Positions 55,442 through 64,000 of a stretch of DNA of 64,000 nucleotides are shown here, one piece after another; the first letter of the stretch is position 1, and every line of letters starts with the position of its first letter. Made by a program: the position numbers and the translations under genes. The stretch comes from an uncultured Bacilli bacterium. Its GTDB lineage: Bacteria; Bacillota_I; Bacilli_A; RF39; UBA660. The stretch lies in NCBI GenBank assembly GCA_947589735.1, contig CANQCR010000005.1, positions 1 through 64,000 on the forward strand. The letters are read 5' to 3'. The notes beneath the pieces are model-generated. The model made no database searches. It saw only the letters and a program-made list of their open reading frames with translations, and was not told the origin of the DNA.

Positions 55442-58400
55442 ATGAATAACATTAAGAAAATATCTTTAAAAATATTGGTGTTAACGATATGTATTTCTTT
55501 AGCTGTTATAAGCTTTGGCAATAAAAGTTTATTGACGATGATGGGATTTATCAATAATAAATCTTATAGTTCATCTAATTTTAATCGTATTTCTGATCCT
55601 AGTACGATGGATTCATATCAAAATCTTTTACTTAGTGATGCGGATGGTTCAAGATATGCTGGCCGTATTTGGTCTGATAAGTCTGTTTTTACTAATGATT
55701 TAACTTTAGATATGGCAACTGACGGATATGACGGTAAAGTCAAACTTAATACCGATTTTTTAAATGTTTTCTCAGCTTTAGGATCTAGTCAGGCTTGGAT
55801 AGGTTTACCACCAACTAAAACCGTTATTGTTATAGATAATTCTGGTTCGATGTATTCTAATAATAAAACAGATTGGTCTAAAACCCGTATGGATAAAACC
55901 GTTAGCGCTGTTAACGAATCTATTGATAAGTTAATGCGCGCTGGCGCTTTTAATGAAGTGTCTGTTGTTCTTTTTGGTAACAGTGGTAAAAATGGAGTAA
56001 AAGATGGTGATTATCATACAGCAACAACTATTGTTCCAATGGGGCATTATGAGGTAAGTGATGATGAAGAACAACCATATCATTATCTTGATGCCGGCTG
56101 GGCAGAAGCAGGGGTTACTGATTACACCCAGTTTAGTGAACCTATCAAAGATCCAAGTCATGCTAATACTGCTGGTGGCTTTGTTTTTGTTGATAAAAGG
56201 TATGTCAATGATACTTTTAAAGTTGATGAGAATATACGACTTACTGATAATGGTATAAAAAGATATGATACATATCGTAATGGAACAACGAATATTAATG
56301 CTGGTACTTATGCGGCATTTAAAGCTTTATTACAAGAGGAAACTAAAGTTAAGGTTGCGGGAATTACCTTTAATTATATTCCTTCCGTTGTTGTATTATC
56401 TGATGGTGCAGCTACCGATATGTTGGAGGGATCATGGTCTAATCCTACCCTACAAGCTATGGGCTTTACAAATGATCGAGGTAATAAAAAAGCTAGTTAT
56501 ATCAAGGCGTTTGAAGATCCACAAGGAACCTGGACATGGGATTGGAATATGTACATTGATTTAATAGAAAAAGATGGAGTTCCAACATTAGAACAAATTG
56601 GTTATGGAGATGGAACATTAACAGATGGCCATATTAAAGACTCTAACCCTGGTGCTGTAGGTGAACAAAAGTTAAAAGAGTTTGCTAATGAGGTAAGATC
56701 TTCACAAGCAGCGATTATATTAACAACAATTTTAAATGGTTCATATATGAGAGCTCAGGTAGAAAAAAAGTTTGGAGGAAATTGTAAATTTTATACAGTT
56801 TCTGTTGATATGAATAATCCAGAAGAAGTAAAACTACCTGATCCAGAAGAATGGTTTAGTGGTACAGCTAATTATACTATAAATACTAGTTCAGTACTTA
56901 TGAACCCCAACGATTATTTTAATACTGATTGGTTAAAAGAAAAGGGTTATATCAAACAAGATGCTGATGTAAACAATTTAAAAGATGATGATATTGTTTA
57001 TGAACCATATACGGTTGGTTATGAAATAATATCAGCCATTATTGATGCTATTAATGCTTATGATGAATTCAAAAATGATAGTAATTCCTATGATGATCGG
57101 GGAAAAATAAATAAATATGTCATTTACGATGAAGCAAAAGGCCTTTGGGATGATATGAAAGATGAAAGAGCTACTGTTAATGGTGTTGAATATGATGCAA
57201 CTGTTCCAATAGGACACAACCATTCTAATGCTTATTTTGTATCAGAAAGAAAAGATGTATCATTTGATAACTTAGATCCTGGTGATACAGCCAATAATCC
57301 TTACGGATTAAGTAATGCTGATTTAGAATATGACTATGTAACTAAATCTTATTATGCATCTAGTAAAGAAGAAGCAGCAGATAAGATTGCTGAAACATTT
57401 GATGCCATCGTTGAAGATATTGTTTCTAGTGCTTTCGAGCCCATTAGTGGTATTAATGATATTGGTATCGAAGATTCAATGACTTTTATGGATCCACTGG
57501 GACAATATATGGATGTCAAGAATAAGGCAATTACCGTTAGTGGTGAAACCTATGATATGGGTTTACTTCTTTTTGGAAAAATTCATGGTATTACAAAGAC
57601 AGCTGTATACGATTATAATTTTAATATTAAGCATCGTGGACCAAGTCATGATAGTGAAGATTTATCATTACCTTTTGAAATGGGTTGGTATAATAAAGAT
57701 GGCGAATTTTTAGGGACTAGCGGTAGCTGGGATAATGGTGATACTTATTACGTTGATAGTGAAACTGTTCGAAAGTACGTTCCAAATCTTTTAGAAGAGG
57801 GAAGTATGACTGATCAGCAAAAGAACACTATCTATACTTTGTATCGTTTTATAGAAGATAGTAGAAATGATGAAGTTCATAACCCTTGTTATAATGATAA
57901 AAAGGTCAAATATAAATTAAGTGATATTCGGATATGGGTCGAAGACACTGAAAATTTTGAAGATGAAAATAATGATGCAGCTATTGATTTAGGCTTTGAT
58001 CGCGCTATTTATGTCAATATTCCAGTAAGTGCCCTACCTATTGAAGTAGCAAATATTACGATAGGAACTGACGGGTTTGTCTCATCATACACAACTAATT
58101 TAGGTAATAAAACGATAACGACACCATTTAGACTTTTCTATGGTGTGGGTTTACAAGATTCTATTTTTACGGATGATGGCTTAAATGTAGATATGGCCAA
58201 AATTTCTCCTGAATATCTACAAAAAAATAAAATTGGCGATGTTGTTTATTTCTATTCTAACTATTATAGTAACACGTTATATAAAGATTATGTTACAGAC
58301 ACAAGCGCTGAAAGAACTAGAGGCGATGCTGTCTTATCTTTCTCACCAAATGAAACGAATCGCTTCTATATGTATCAAAATCCGCTACCTTTATATAGTT

Positions 58401-61400
58401 TAGGTGCTGATGATGGTGACCTTGAAACTAATGGAACATATAAAGATGTCCCACTACTTACGGATGATGAGTTTAATGTCTTTAAAGCTACTCATCAAAA
58501 AATAACTGATGCTCAAACATTAAGTCCTGATAAATGGTACTATGTTATACTTGATTATTACTTGCCAGGTAGAAAGGACCTTGTTCATGTTGCTGTATCA
58601 AGATTAGGTAAAGAATTTGGTTCCGGAATAGCTGGTGGAAGTATTGAGGCAGGAAACTACTTAGCTTGGTATGATGAAGTAAATGACACATGGGTTCAAT
58701 ATGACCAAGGAAAAGAAAAGCCTAGTGGTGATAATTGGGTAATTGCAACACGTCCTGGTGGTTTACGTGTTGGTGATATGGCTCAAAGTTTAAGACCAAA
58801 AACAACTAACCGAACAAGTACAGCTTATAATTATTATCTACCAACCATTAGTGCGACGACGGGAACGACGTCTAATGATAGTAATATTATCATTAATTCT
58901 TATCTAGGAAATAATGGTCGCCTTGAGGTTAACGATTCTTTGTTATTTATGACTAAAGAAGTAGAAACTAATGAGGTTGGTAAGCAAAAAATTGATAATA
59001 ATAAAGAGTTTAATTTTAGTGTTAAGTTAGATGACCATGAAGGCGATTTTGAAGCTTTAAAAATGTACAAAAATCCTTATAGTAATGAGTGGCAACTTCG
59101 TTTAAAAACTATAGATATTTTGACTGACAATGGAGGATTTTTACAAAACGCTAATAATGATTTAACTGTTTATCGTAAAAATAATGGCCGAAGTTATTAT
59201 GTTTATATTGGAACTAATAAAGCCAAAAGTGTCAGCGATGAAAATGTCTTTAGGCTATATCAAGCACCAGATAGTGAAGATTATGTTGAATTAACATTAT
59301 CAGGTATGACCACTTATGTTGAAAATCCTGACGAGATAAGTAGCAGTTTAAAGACTGATTTAAATAAATATAAAAAATATGACGATGAACATACCCTTGG
59401 ATCATTGGATTTCTGGGTAAAGAAAGCTTATTTAATCCCTGTTATTGAGGTTGAAAATGGTACATGGGATGGAACAACTTCTGGATATGACTCATTAGAT
59501 GAGTTTGTTATCGCTCATCTAAATCCATATTCATATGGCGCTAGTGAATTATCATCACCTTATGCAACCCAAACAGCCTTTTTAACCCAAAAAGTATATT
59601 TTGGGTATAGTGACGATAAAAAGCCAGGAGATAAGCCTGAAGGTTGGACCGATGATGATTGGAAAAATCAAGAAGTTAATGTTGCTCATATTACATTAAA
59701 GAATAATGAAGGCTTAATGTTCTCCGGATTAAATAGCGACTCGACATATGAAATCGAAGAACTTCTTACCGAGTCTGAACATCGCGAAGGATATTTCTTT
59801 GACCGCATCCATTTAGCGGAAAAAGATACGGCTACAATCGAGGGTACGAAGGTAATCGGTCAAGTTAACGATAATTACTTCGATGAAGTTGACTACATTA
59901 ATACTTTCTATGCCCCAGTTGATTTAACGATTCAAAAAAATGTTGTTGGAGCTTTAGCTGATCAAGAAAAGGAATGGACATTTGATATTTCTTTAACTCC
60001 TAATACCAATGTTACATTAGAAGATAGTTATGAAACTTTAAAGCATAAAGCAAATGGTGAAGATGAGACTGGTAGTATCTCTTTGATGAAGCAACCTAGT
60101 GGTAATTATACAGGTAGTGTTACTTTGAAGCATGGTGAAAAAATAACACTTAAAGGTATACCGCAAAATACGCAATATGAAGTTACGGAAACTTTAGCTA
60201 ATCGTGATGATTATGTAACAACGGCTGTTAATGCTAAAGGAACATTAGTAGATAATGAGACTAGTGTTACGTTTGAAAATGCTAAATATTCTAAACATGA
60301 TATTGTTTTATCAAAAGAAGTACTAGGTGCTTTAGGTGATCAAGAAAAAGAGTGGGCATTTAATATCAACTTTACGCCACAAGAGAATATTCCATTTGCT
60401 AAAAGTTATGCTTATCTTGGAAGCAAAGATGGAATGATGGAACTTACCGATAATCACGATGGAAGTTATACAGGAACTATTAGTCTAAAACATAATGAAA
60501 GTGTGACAATTAAAAATATTCCTGAAGGTACAAGTTATGAAATCGTGGAAAAAGATGCTAGCCAAGATGGTTATATAACTTTAAAAAATAATGAAACAGG
60601 ATTATTAAAAGATGAACCAAGTGTTAATGTTAAATTTACAAATATAAAATATTCCCGTCATCAATTAAAATTAGAAAAAATTGTAACTGGCGGTGCTGGC
60701 GATAAAGAAAAAGAATGGACCTTTAAAGTTACCTTTACGCCTGCGGAAGATGTTATATTTGATACGACTTATCATTATGTAGGCGGTCATGCTGCTAATG
60801 GTGTGACTGATCATGCTGATGGAGATTTACATTTAACGAAACAAGGAGATAGTTATACAGGAACTATTAAATTAAAACATGGTGAAAGTGTAACAATTGA
60901 AAACATTCCAGAAAGGACAAAATATAAAGTTGAAGAGGTAGAGGCTAACCAAGAAAAATATTATACGATGGCAACGCTTAATACCGAAGGAGAATTAACT
61001 AAAGATCTTGAAACGGTACGCTTTACTAATACGAAATTAAGTAAGCACGATATAACTATTTCTAAAAAAGTAACCGGTGCTTGGGCTGATGAAGAAAAAG
61101 AATGGACCTTTAAAATTATCTTAAAGCCTTTAGAGTATGTCATTTTAGATAAAGAATATCAATTTGATGGAACTAAGAGTGGAAAGATATCATTCACTAG
61201 TAATACAGATGGAACTTACACCGGAGAAGTATTACTAAAACATAATGATACGGTAACAATTAAAGGTTTACCAGAAGAAACAAAGTATAAAGTTGAAGAA
61301 GAAGAAGCTAATACTGATGGATATACAACTCGGGTAACAGGCGATGTTGAAGGTACTTTGACGTATGGAAAAGATAATCCTAGTATTTCCTTTAACAATA

Positions 61401-63058
61401 TCAAATTATCGGAACATAGTTTAACAATTTCTAAAGAAGTCCTTGGTAGTGATGGCGATCAAGACAAGGTTTGGAATTTTATAGTTAAGTTTACTCCTCA
61501 AGAGGGTGTTACACTATCGGATAGCTATCCAATTACGAGTGGTAATTTTGTATCTGAAATAGTGCCATCAAATGATGCATATATAAAGTTACAACATAAT
61601 AGTGATGGTACAAGTAGTGCCCATGTAACACTAAAACATGGTCAATCTTTGACAATTAATAATTTGCCACAAGGAACGCAGTATGAAGTGGTAGAAGAAG
61701 AAGCTAATACTGATGGATATGTTACTTGGACAACAGGCCAAGAAAAAGGCACACTTATTGATACTGATACATTTATGGTTAAGTACAATAATAAAAAGCC
61801 ATCAAAACATTCTTTAACAATATCTAAAGAAGTAGCCGGTGGAGCCGGAGATAAGAATAAAGAATGGACTTTTGAAATAACTTTAACACCGGATGATCAT
61901 ATAACATTATTAGATGAATATTTATATGATGGATCTAAAACAGGTCTAATTGCATTTGCAAAACAAAGTGACGGTAGTAGTGTTGGAACAATTACTTTAA
62001 AACATAATCAAACAGTTACTATTAATGGTTTGCCAGAAAAGACGACTTACCGTGTTAGAGAAAAAGAAGCTAATCAAGACGAATATATAACTCATGTAAC
62101 TGATGAAGATGGCATATTAAATGATGATGTAAAAGTATCATATAAGAATACAAAATTATCAAAACACAATATTATCATTAGTAAAGAAGTATTTGGTAAT
62201 TTAGGCAATAAAGAAAAAGAGTGGACGTTTAAAATAAAGCTTGTAGCGCCAAGTATCAAAAAATTAGATAAAAAATATGCCTATGTTTTGACAAAGAAAG
62301 TTGTTCAAGATGATATTGAAACTGAAGAAGTTGAAGAGGTTGAAGAACTTGAAGAAGGAACAATCGATGTCGTAGAAAAAGATGGTTATAATGAGGCTAC
62401 TATAAAATTAAAACATAATGAAAAAATAGAAATAAAGGATTTGCCAGAAGGTACGGAATATGAAGTAACCGAAGAAGAAGCTAATCAAGACGACTATGTA
62501 ACTATTACTACGGAAAACACTAAAGGAATCTTAAATGGTGATACTCCATTAGTTAAGTTTAGTAATAAAAATTATTCAAAGCATAGTATCAGTATTGAGA
62601 AAAAACTAGAAGGAACTAATGTTGAATCCGAAAGAGAATGGACCTTTAAAATTACTTTAAAACCAGATAAAGATGCCCCATTTAAAGAAGCATATGCATA
62701 TACCGGTCTTGATGAAGATGGCATAATTAATTTTACGCCAACAGATGATGAAGAAGCATATGAAGGAACAATTACCTTAAAAGGTGGCGATAAAATTGTT
62801 ATAGAAGATATACCTTATGATACTTTATATGAGGTAATTGAAGAAGAAGCTAATCAAGATAAATATCAAACAACTTATACCGACAACGAAGGAATAGTTA
62901 ATGATGATATTGTCGTAACTATAACAAATAAAAGAAATATTGAAATCCCATTAACTGGAGATCAAATAAAGAAGTTTATAATTATTTTTGAGATGGCTTT
63001 AATCACTCTTTTAAGTGGTATACTTCTATGTAGAAAATTTCTAAAGAGTAAGTGCTAG
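55442..63058 (+). CDS. Giant sortase-anchored VWA adhesin with eight Ig-like repeats
   Basis: 2538 residues. A signal sequence (residues 1-26) is followed by a von Willebrand A domain from about 125, with MIDAS residues DNSGS (132-136), a downstream Thr loop (TTNINAGTY) and LSDGAATD near 320. A long middle region of unclear fold follows. Residues about 1499-2496 hold eight repeats of about 115-140 residues of the DUF7601/Cna_B-like type, each with EKEWTF near its start and LKH(N/G)xxxTI..(I/L)P later. The end has IPLTGD (2502), a membrane helix and a basic tail: a sorting signal with Ile for Leu. Pilin- or adhesin-like role in attachment is inferred. AGGAGA precedes the ATG. Confidence 0.88.
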   Translation: MNNIKKISLKILVLTICISLAVISFGNKSLLTMMGFINNKSYSSSNFNRISDPSTMDSYQNLLLSDADGSRYAGRIWSDKSVFTNDLTLDMATDGYDGKVKLNTDFLNVFSALGSSQAWIGLPPTKTVIVIDNSGSMYSNNKTDWSKTRMDKTVSAVNESIDKLMRAGAFNEVSVVLFGNSGKNGVKDGDYHTATTIVPMGHYEVSDDEEQPYHYLDAGWAEAGVTDYTQFSEPIKDPSHANTAGGFVFVDKRYVNDTFKVDENIRLTDNGIKRYDTYRNGTTNINAGTYAAFKALLQEETKVKVAGITFNYIPSVVVLSDGAATDMLEGSWSNPTLQAMGFTNDRGNKKASYIKAFEDPQGTWTWDWNMYIDLIEKDGVPTLEQIGYGDGTLTDGHIKDSNPGAVGEQKLKEFANEVRSSQAAIILTTILNGSYMRAQVEKKFGGNCKFYTVSVDMNNPEEVKLPDPEEWFSGTANYTINTSSVLMNPNDYFNTDWLKEKGYIKQDADVNNLKDDDIVYEPYTVGYEIISAIIDAINAYDEFKNDSNSYDDRGKINKYVIYDEAKGLWDDMKDERATVNGVEYDATVPIGHNHSNAYFVSERKDVSFDNLDPGDTANNPYGLSNADLEYDYVTKSYYASSKEEAADKIAETFDAIVEDIVSSAFEPISGINDIGIEDSMTFMDPLGQYMDVKNKAITVSGETYDMGLLLFGKIHGITKTAVYDYNFNIKHRGPSHDSEDLSLPFEMGWYNKDGEFLGTSGSWDNGDTYYVDSETVRKYVPNLLEEGSMTDQQKNTIYTLYRFIEDSRNDEVHNPCYNDKKVKYKLSDIRIWVEDTENFEDENNDAAIDLGFDRAIYVNIPVSALPIEVANITIGTDGFVSSYTTNLGNKTITTPFRLFYGVGLQDSIFTDDGLNVDMAKISPEYLQKNKIGDVVYFYSNYYSNTLYKDYVTDTSAERTRGDAVLSFSPNETNRFYMYQNPLPLYSLGADDGDLETNGTYKDVPLLTDDEFNVFKATHQKITDAQTLSPDKWYYVILDYYLPGRKDLVHVAVSRLGKEFGSGIAGGSIEAGNYLAWYDEVNDTWVQYDQGKEKPSGDNWVIATRPGGLRVGDMAQSLRPKTTNRTSTAYNYYLPTISATTGTTSNDSNIIINSYLGNNGRLEVNDSLLFMTKEVETNEVGKQKIDNNKEFNFSVKLDDHEGDFEALKMYKNPYSNEWQLRLKTIDILTDNGGFLQNANNDLTVYRKNNGRSYYVYIGTNKAKSVSDENVFRLYQAPDSEDYVELTLSGMTTYVENPDEISSSLKTDLNKYKKYDDEHTLGSLDFWVKKAYLIPVIEVENGTWDGTTSGYDSLDEFVIAHLNPYSYGASELSSPYATQTAFLTQKVYFGYSDDKKPGDKPEGWTDDDWKNQEVNVAHITLKNNEGLMFSGLNSDSTYEIEELLTESEHREGYFFDRIHLAEKDTATIEGTKVIGQVNDNYFDEVDYINTFYAPVDLTIQKNVVGALADQEKEWTFDISLTPNTNVTLEDSYETLKHKANGEDETGSISLMKQPSGNYTGSVTLKHGEKITLKGIPQNTQYEVTETLANRDDYVTTAVNAKGTLVDNETSVTFENAKYSKHDIVLSKEVLGALGDQEKEWAFNINFTPQENIPFAKSYAYLGSKDGMMELTDNHDGSYTGTISLKHNESVTIKNIPEGTSYEIVEKDASQDGYITLKNNETGLLKDEPSVNVKFTNIKYSRHQLKLEKIVTGGAGDKEKEWTFKVTFTPAEDVIFDTTYHYVGGHAANGVTDHADGDLHLTKQGDSYTGTIKLKHGESVTIENIPERTKYKVEEVEANQEKYYTMATLNTEGELTKDLETVRFTNTKLSKHDITISKKVTGAWADEEKEWTFKIILKPLEYVILDKEYQFDGTKSGKISFTSNTDGTYTGEVLLKHNDTVTIKGLPEETKYKVEEEEANTDGYTTRVTGDVEGTLTYGKDNPSISFNNIKLSEHSLTISKEVLGSDGDQDKVWNFIVKFTPQEGVTLSDSYPITSGNFVSEIVPSNDAYIKLQHNSDGTSSAHVTLKHGQSLTINNLPQGTQYEVVEEEANTDGYVTWTTGQEKGTLIDTDTFMVKYNNKKPSKHSLTISKEVAGGAGDKNKEWTFEITLTPDDHITLLDEYLYDGSKTGLIAFAKQSDGSSVGTITLKHNQTVTINGLPEKTTYRVREKEANQDEYITHVTDEDGILNDDVKVSYKNTKLSKHNIIISKEVFGNLGNKEKEWTFKIKLVAPSIKKLDKKYAYVLTKKVVQDDIETEEVEEVEELEEGTIDVVEKDGYNEATIKLKHNEKIEIKDLPEGTEYEVTEEEANQDDYVTITTENTKGILNGDTPLVKFSNKNYSKHSISIEKKLEGTNVESEREWTFKITLKPDKDAPFKEAYAYTGLDEDGIINFTPTDDEEAYEGTITLKGGDKIVIEDIPYDTLYEVIEEEANQDKYQTTYTDNEGIVNDDIVVTITNKRNIEIPLTGDQIKKFIIIFEMALITLLSGILLCRKFLKSKC
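59936..62931 (+). repeat. Eight tandem protein repeats in the adhesin
   Basis: Repeat starts read KNVVGALADQEKEW, KEVLGALGDQEKEW, KIVTGGAGDKEKEW, KKVTGAWADEEKEW, KEVLGSDGDQDKVW, KEVAGGAGDKNKEW, KEVFGNLGNKEKEW and KKLEGTNVESEREW. DNA identity between units is modest, so this array is older than the noc repeat. Unit seven has an extra Glu-rich insert (TEEVEEVEELEE). Confidence 0.93.
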
Positions 63059-63101
63059 ATATTAATCAAATGATTAAAATCACACTTACTTTTATCAAAT
63101 G

Positions 63102-63130
63102 AAAAGAAAACAGTTGATGTTTTCTTTTTT
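63102..63130 (+). terminator. Terminator after the adhesin gene
   Basis: AAAAGAAAAC-AGTTGAT-GTTTTCTTTT followed by more T, about 45 bases after the stop. Confidence 0.78.
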
Positions 63131-63143
63131 ATGTTGGTTATGT

Positions 63144-63172
63144 TTGTGGAATGATAAATTTTATAGTATAAT
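63144..63172 (+). promoter_or_regulatory. Promoter of the DHH phosphoesterase gene
   Basis: TTGTGG (63144-63149), a 17-base spacer and TATAAT (63167-63172), then AAGGAGG before the ATG at 63195. Confidence 0.65.
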
Positions 63173-63194
63173 ATTAAGTGATTAAGGAGGGCCT

Positions 63195-64000
63195 ATGGAA
63201 AGTTTATTTGGACGTTTAACGGAGTTAGTTAAAGACTATAACAAAATTATTATTGCTAGTCATAAGAATCCTGATCTTGATGCTTTAGGATCAAGTTTAG
63301 GATTAAGTTCTATTTTTAATGCAATGGGTAAAAAGACATATATTTTTATTGATCCAGATAGTGATGAAAATAACAATACCGTTAAGCAAGCTTTATCATT
63401 AGTTCCTAACTTTAATTATGTAAGTGAGAAGAACTATAGTAAGTTAGTTAGTGATAAAACGTTATTAGTTGTCTTAGATGTACATCAACAAGAGCGGATT
63501 GTTTGTCCTAAATTGGTTGATGAAATATCTGATAAGGTTGTTTTAGATCATCATATTAAGATGGGTAATTATATTCGGGAAACAGAGATTTTTTATATTG
63601 ATTCATCTTTATCAAGTGTTGTTGAATTAATTGCCTTTTATAGTAAAAATATGAGTATTCCCATTAGTCCAGTAGTAGCGTCTATTATGCTTGCTGGTAT
63701 GGAAATTGATACAAATGGTTTTAATGTTAAAATAACGGAGAAAACTTTTGAAGCCGCCGCTTATCTCATCTCTTTAGGAGCAGACCCCATTGTTAAACAA
63801 AACCTTTTGAAAGAGAGTAAAGATGAGTTTTTAAGAAAAGCTGATTATATTAAGAGTAGTTATATCTATGATAAAGATATGGCTATCTGTCTTCTTTATG
63901 CGACATCCACAACCCCAGAAGAGTTAGCTGAAATAAGTGAAGAATTACTTAATTTTGATGGCGTTAAAGCTAGTTTCACTATTGGCCAATTAGGTAAAAA
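63195..64000 (+). CDS. Stand-alone GdpP-like DHH/DHHA1 phosphodiesterase, N-terminal part (cut by window edge)
   Basis: Not in the ORF track because it runs off the window; 268 codons are visible. Motifs SHKNPDLDALGSSLG, VVLDVH and VVLDHH are those of the DHH domain of GdpP, the c-di-AMP phosphodiesterase, and a DHHA1-like part follows. Full-length GdpP has two membrane helices, a PAS-like and a degenerate GGDEF domain before this point. Here the gene starts at the DHH domain, with AAGGAGG and a promoter right upstream, so no N-terminal sensor exists. It may hydrolyse c-di-AMP or pApA (NrnA-like enzymes are the alternative). Function is inferred. Confidence 0.85.
   Translation, partial: MESLFGRLTELVKDYNKIIIASHKNPDLDALGSSLGLSSIFNAMGKKTYIFIDPDSDENNNTVKQALSLVPNFNYVSEKNYSKLVSDKTLLVVLDVHQQERIVCPKLVDEISDKVVLDHHIKMGNYIRETEIFYIDSSLSSVVELIAFYSKNMSIPISPVVASIMLAGMEIDTNGFNVKITEKTFEAAAYLISLGADPIVKQNLLKESKDEFLRKADYIKSSYIYDKDMAICLLYATSTTPEELAEISEELLNFDGVKASFTIGQLGK

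Overview
The window spans the chromosomal replication origin of an AT-rich, standard-code Bacillota (Firmicutes). Gene content and order match Bacillus subtilis around oriC: rpmH-rnpA-yidC-jag and mnmE-mnmG-rsmG-noc on one side, dnaA-dnaN-recF-gyrB-gyrA and dnaX-ybaB-recR-bofA-holB-ricT-rsmI on the other. The very low GC, a ComK-family regulator, a BofA-like protein and many short hypothetical genes suggest an uncultured gut-type lineage of Bacilli (RF39-, RFN20- or Erysipelotrichales-like). That placement is inference; only the phylum and class-level affinity is well supported.

The origin lies at about 20.7-22.45 kb, with TTATGCACA-type DnaA boxes on both sides of dnaA. Housekeeping genes point away from it in both directions. 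Left arm (minus strand, reading outward): dnaA, dnaN, comK, recF, gyrB, gyrA, SRP RNA, tadA, dnaX, ybaB, recR, bofA, holB, ricT, a TrmN6-like methylase, rsmI, pth, mfd. Beyond mfd are a plus-strand CBS-type inorganic pyrophosphatase and the tail of an IS110-family transposase cut by the window edge. A near-perfect parS lies beside the SRP RNA gene, and a perfect Noc-type site lies inside rsmI.

Right arm (plus strand): rpmH, rnpA, yidC, jag, a pair of paralogous unknown genes, an HD phosphohydrolase, pta, mnmE, mnmG, rsmG, and an unusual noc gene. The noc product has a Noc-like DNA-binding module and Noc-like C-terminal domain separated by roughly 600 residues of Pro/Met-rich linker containing a 66-residue tandem duplication. 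No soj/spo0J (parA/parB) follows. The next segment is accessory: a BRO-N protein, CorA, a 1256-residue Cys-rich secreted protein (minus strand), a second pair of unknown paralogues, and a HAD nucleotidase.

From 44.4 kb on are two GNAT acetyltransferases, a small unknown, a general-stress-type SDR whose start is buried in an inverted repeat, a membrane-anchored repeat protein with an NAGPA-type phosphodiester glycosidase, and a DUF975-like membrane protein. These are followed by uvrB, then the yvlD-lgt-yvcK-whiA block. A 2538-residue VWA adhesin with eight Ig-like repeats and an IPLTG sorting signal follows, with a 16-T tract in its upstream region. The window ends inside a stand-alone GdpP-like DHH phosphodiesterase.

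Functionally the window carries replication initiation and segregation (dnaA, dnaN, gyrase, noc, parS), clamp loader and repair (dnaX, holB, recR, recF, mfd, uvrB), tRNA/rRNA maturation, and protein export (SRP RNA, yidC, lgt). The accessory genes are mainly for the cell surface. The least explained items are the expanded Noc, ComK at the dnaN-recF junction, the two paralogue pairs, the Cys-rich secreted giant and the possibly phase-variable adhesin.
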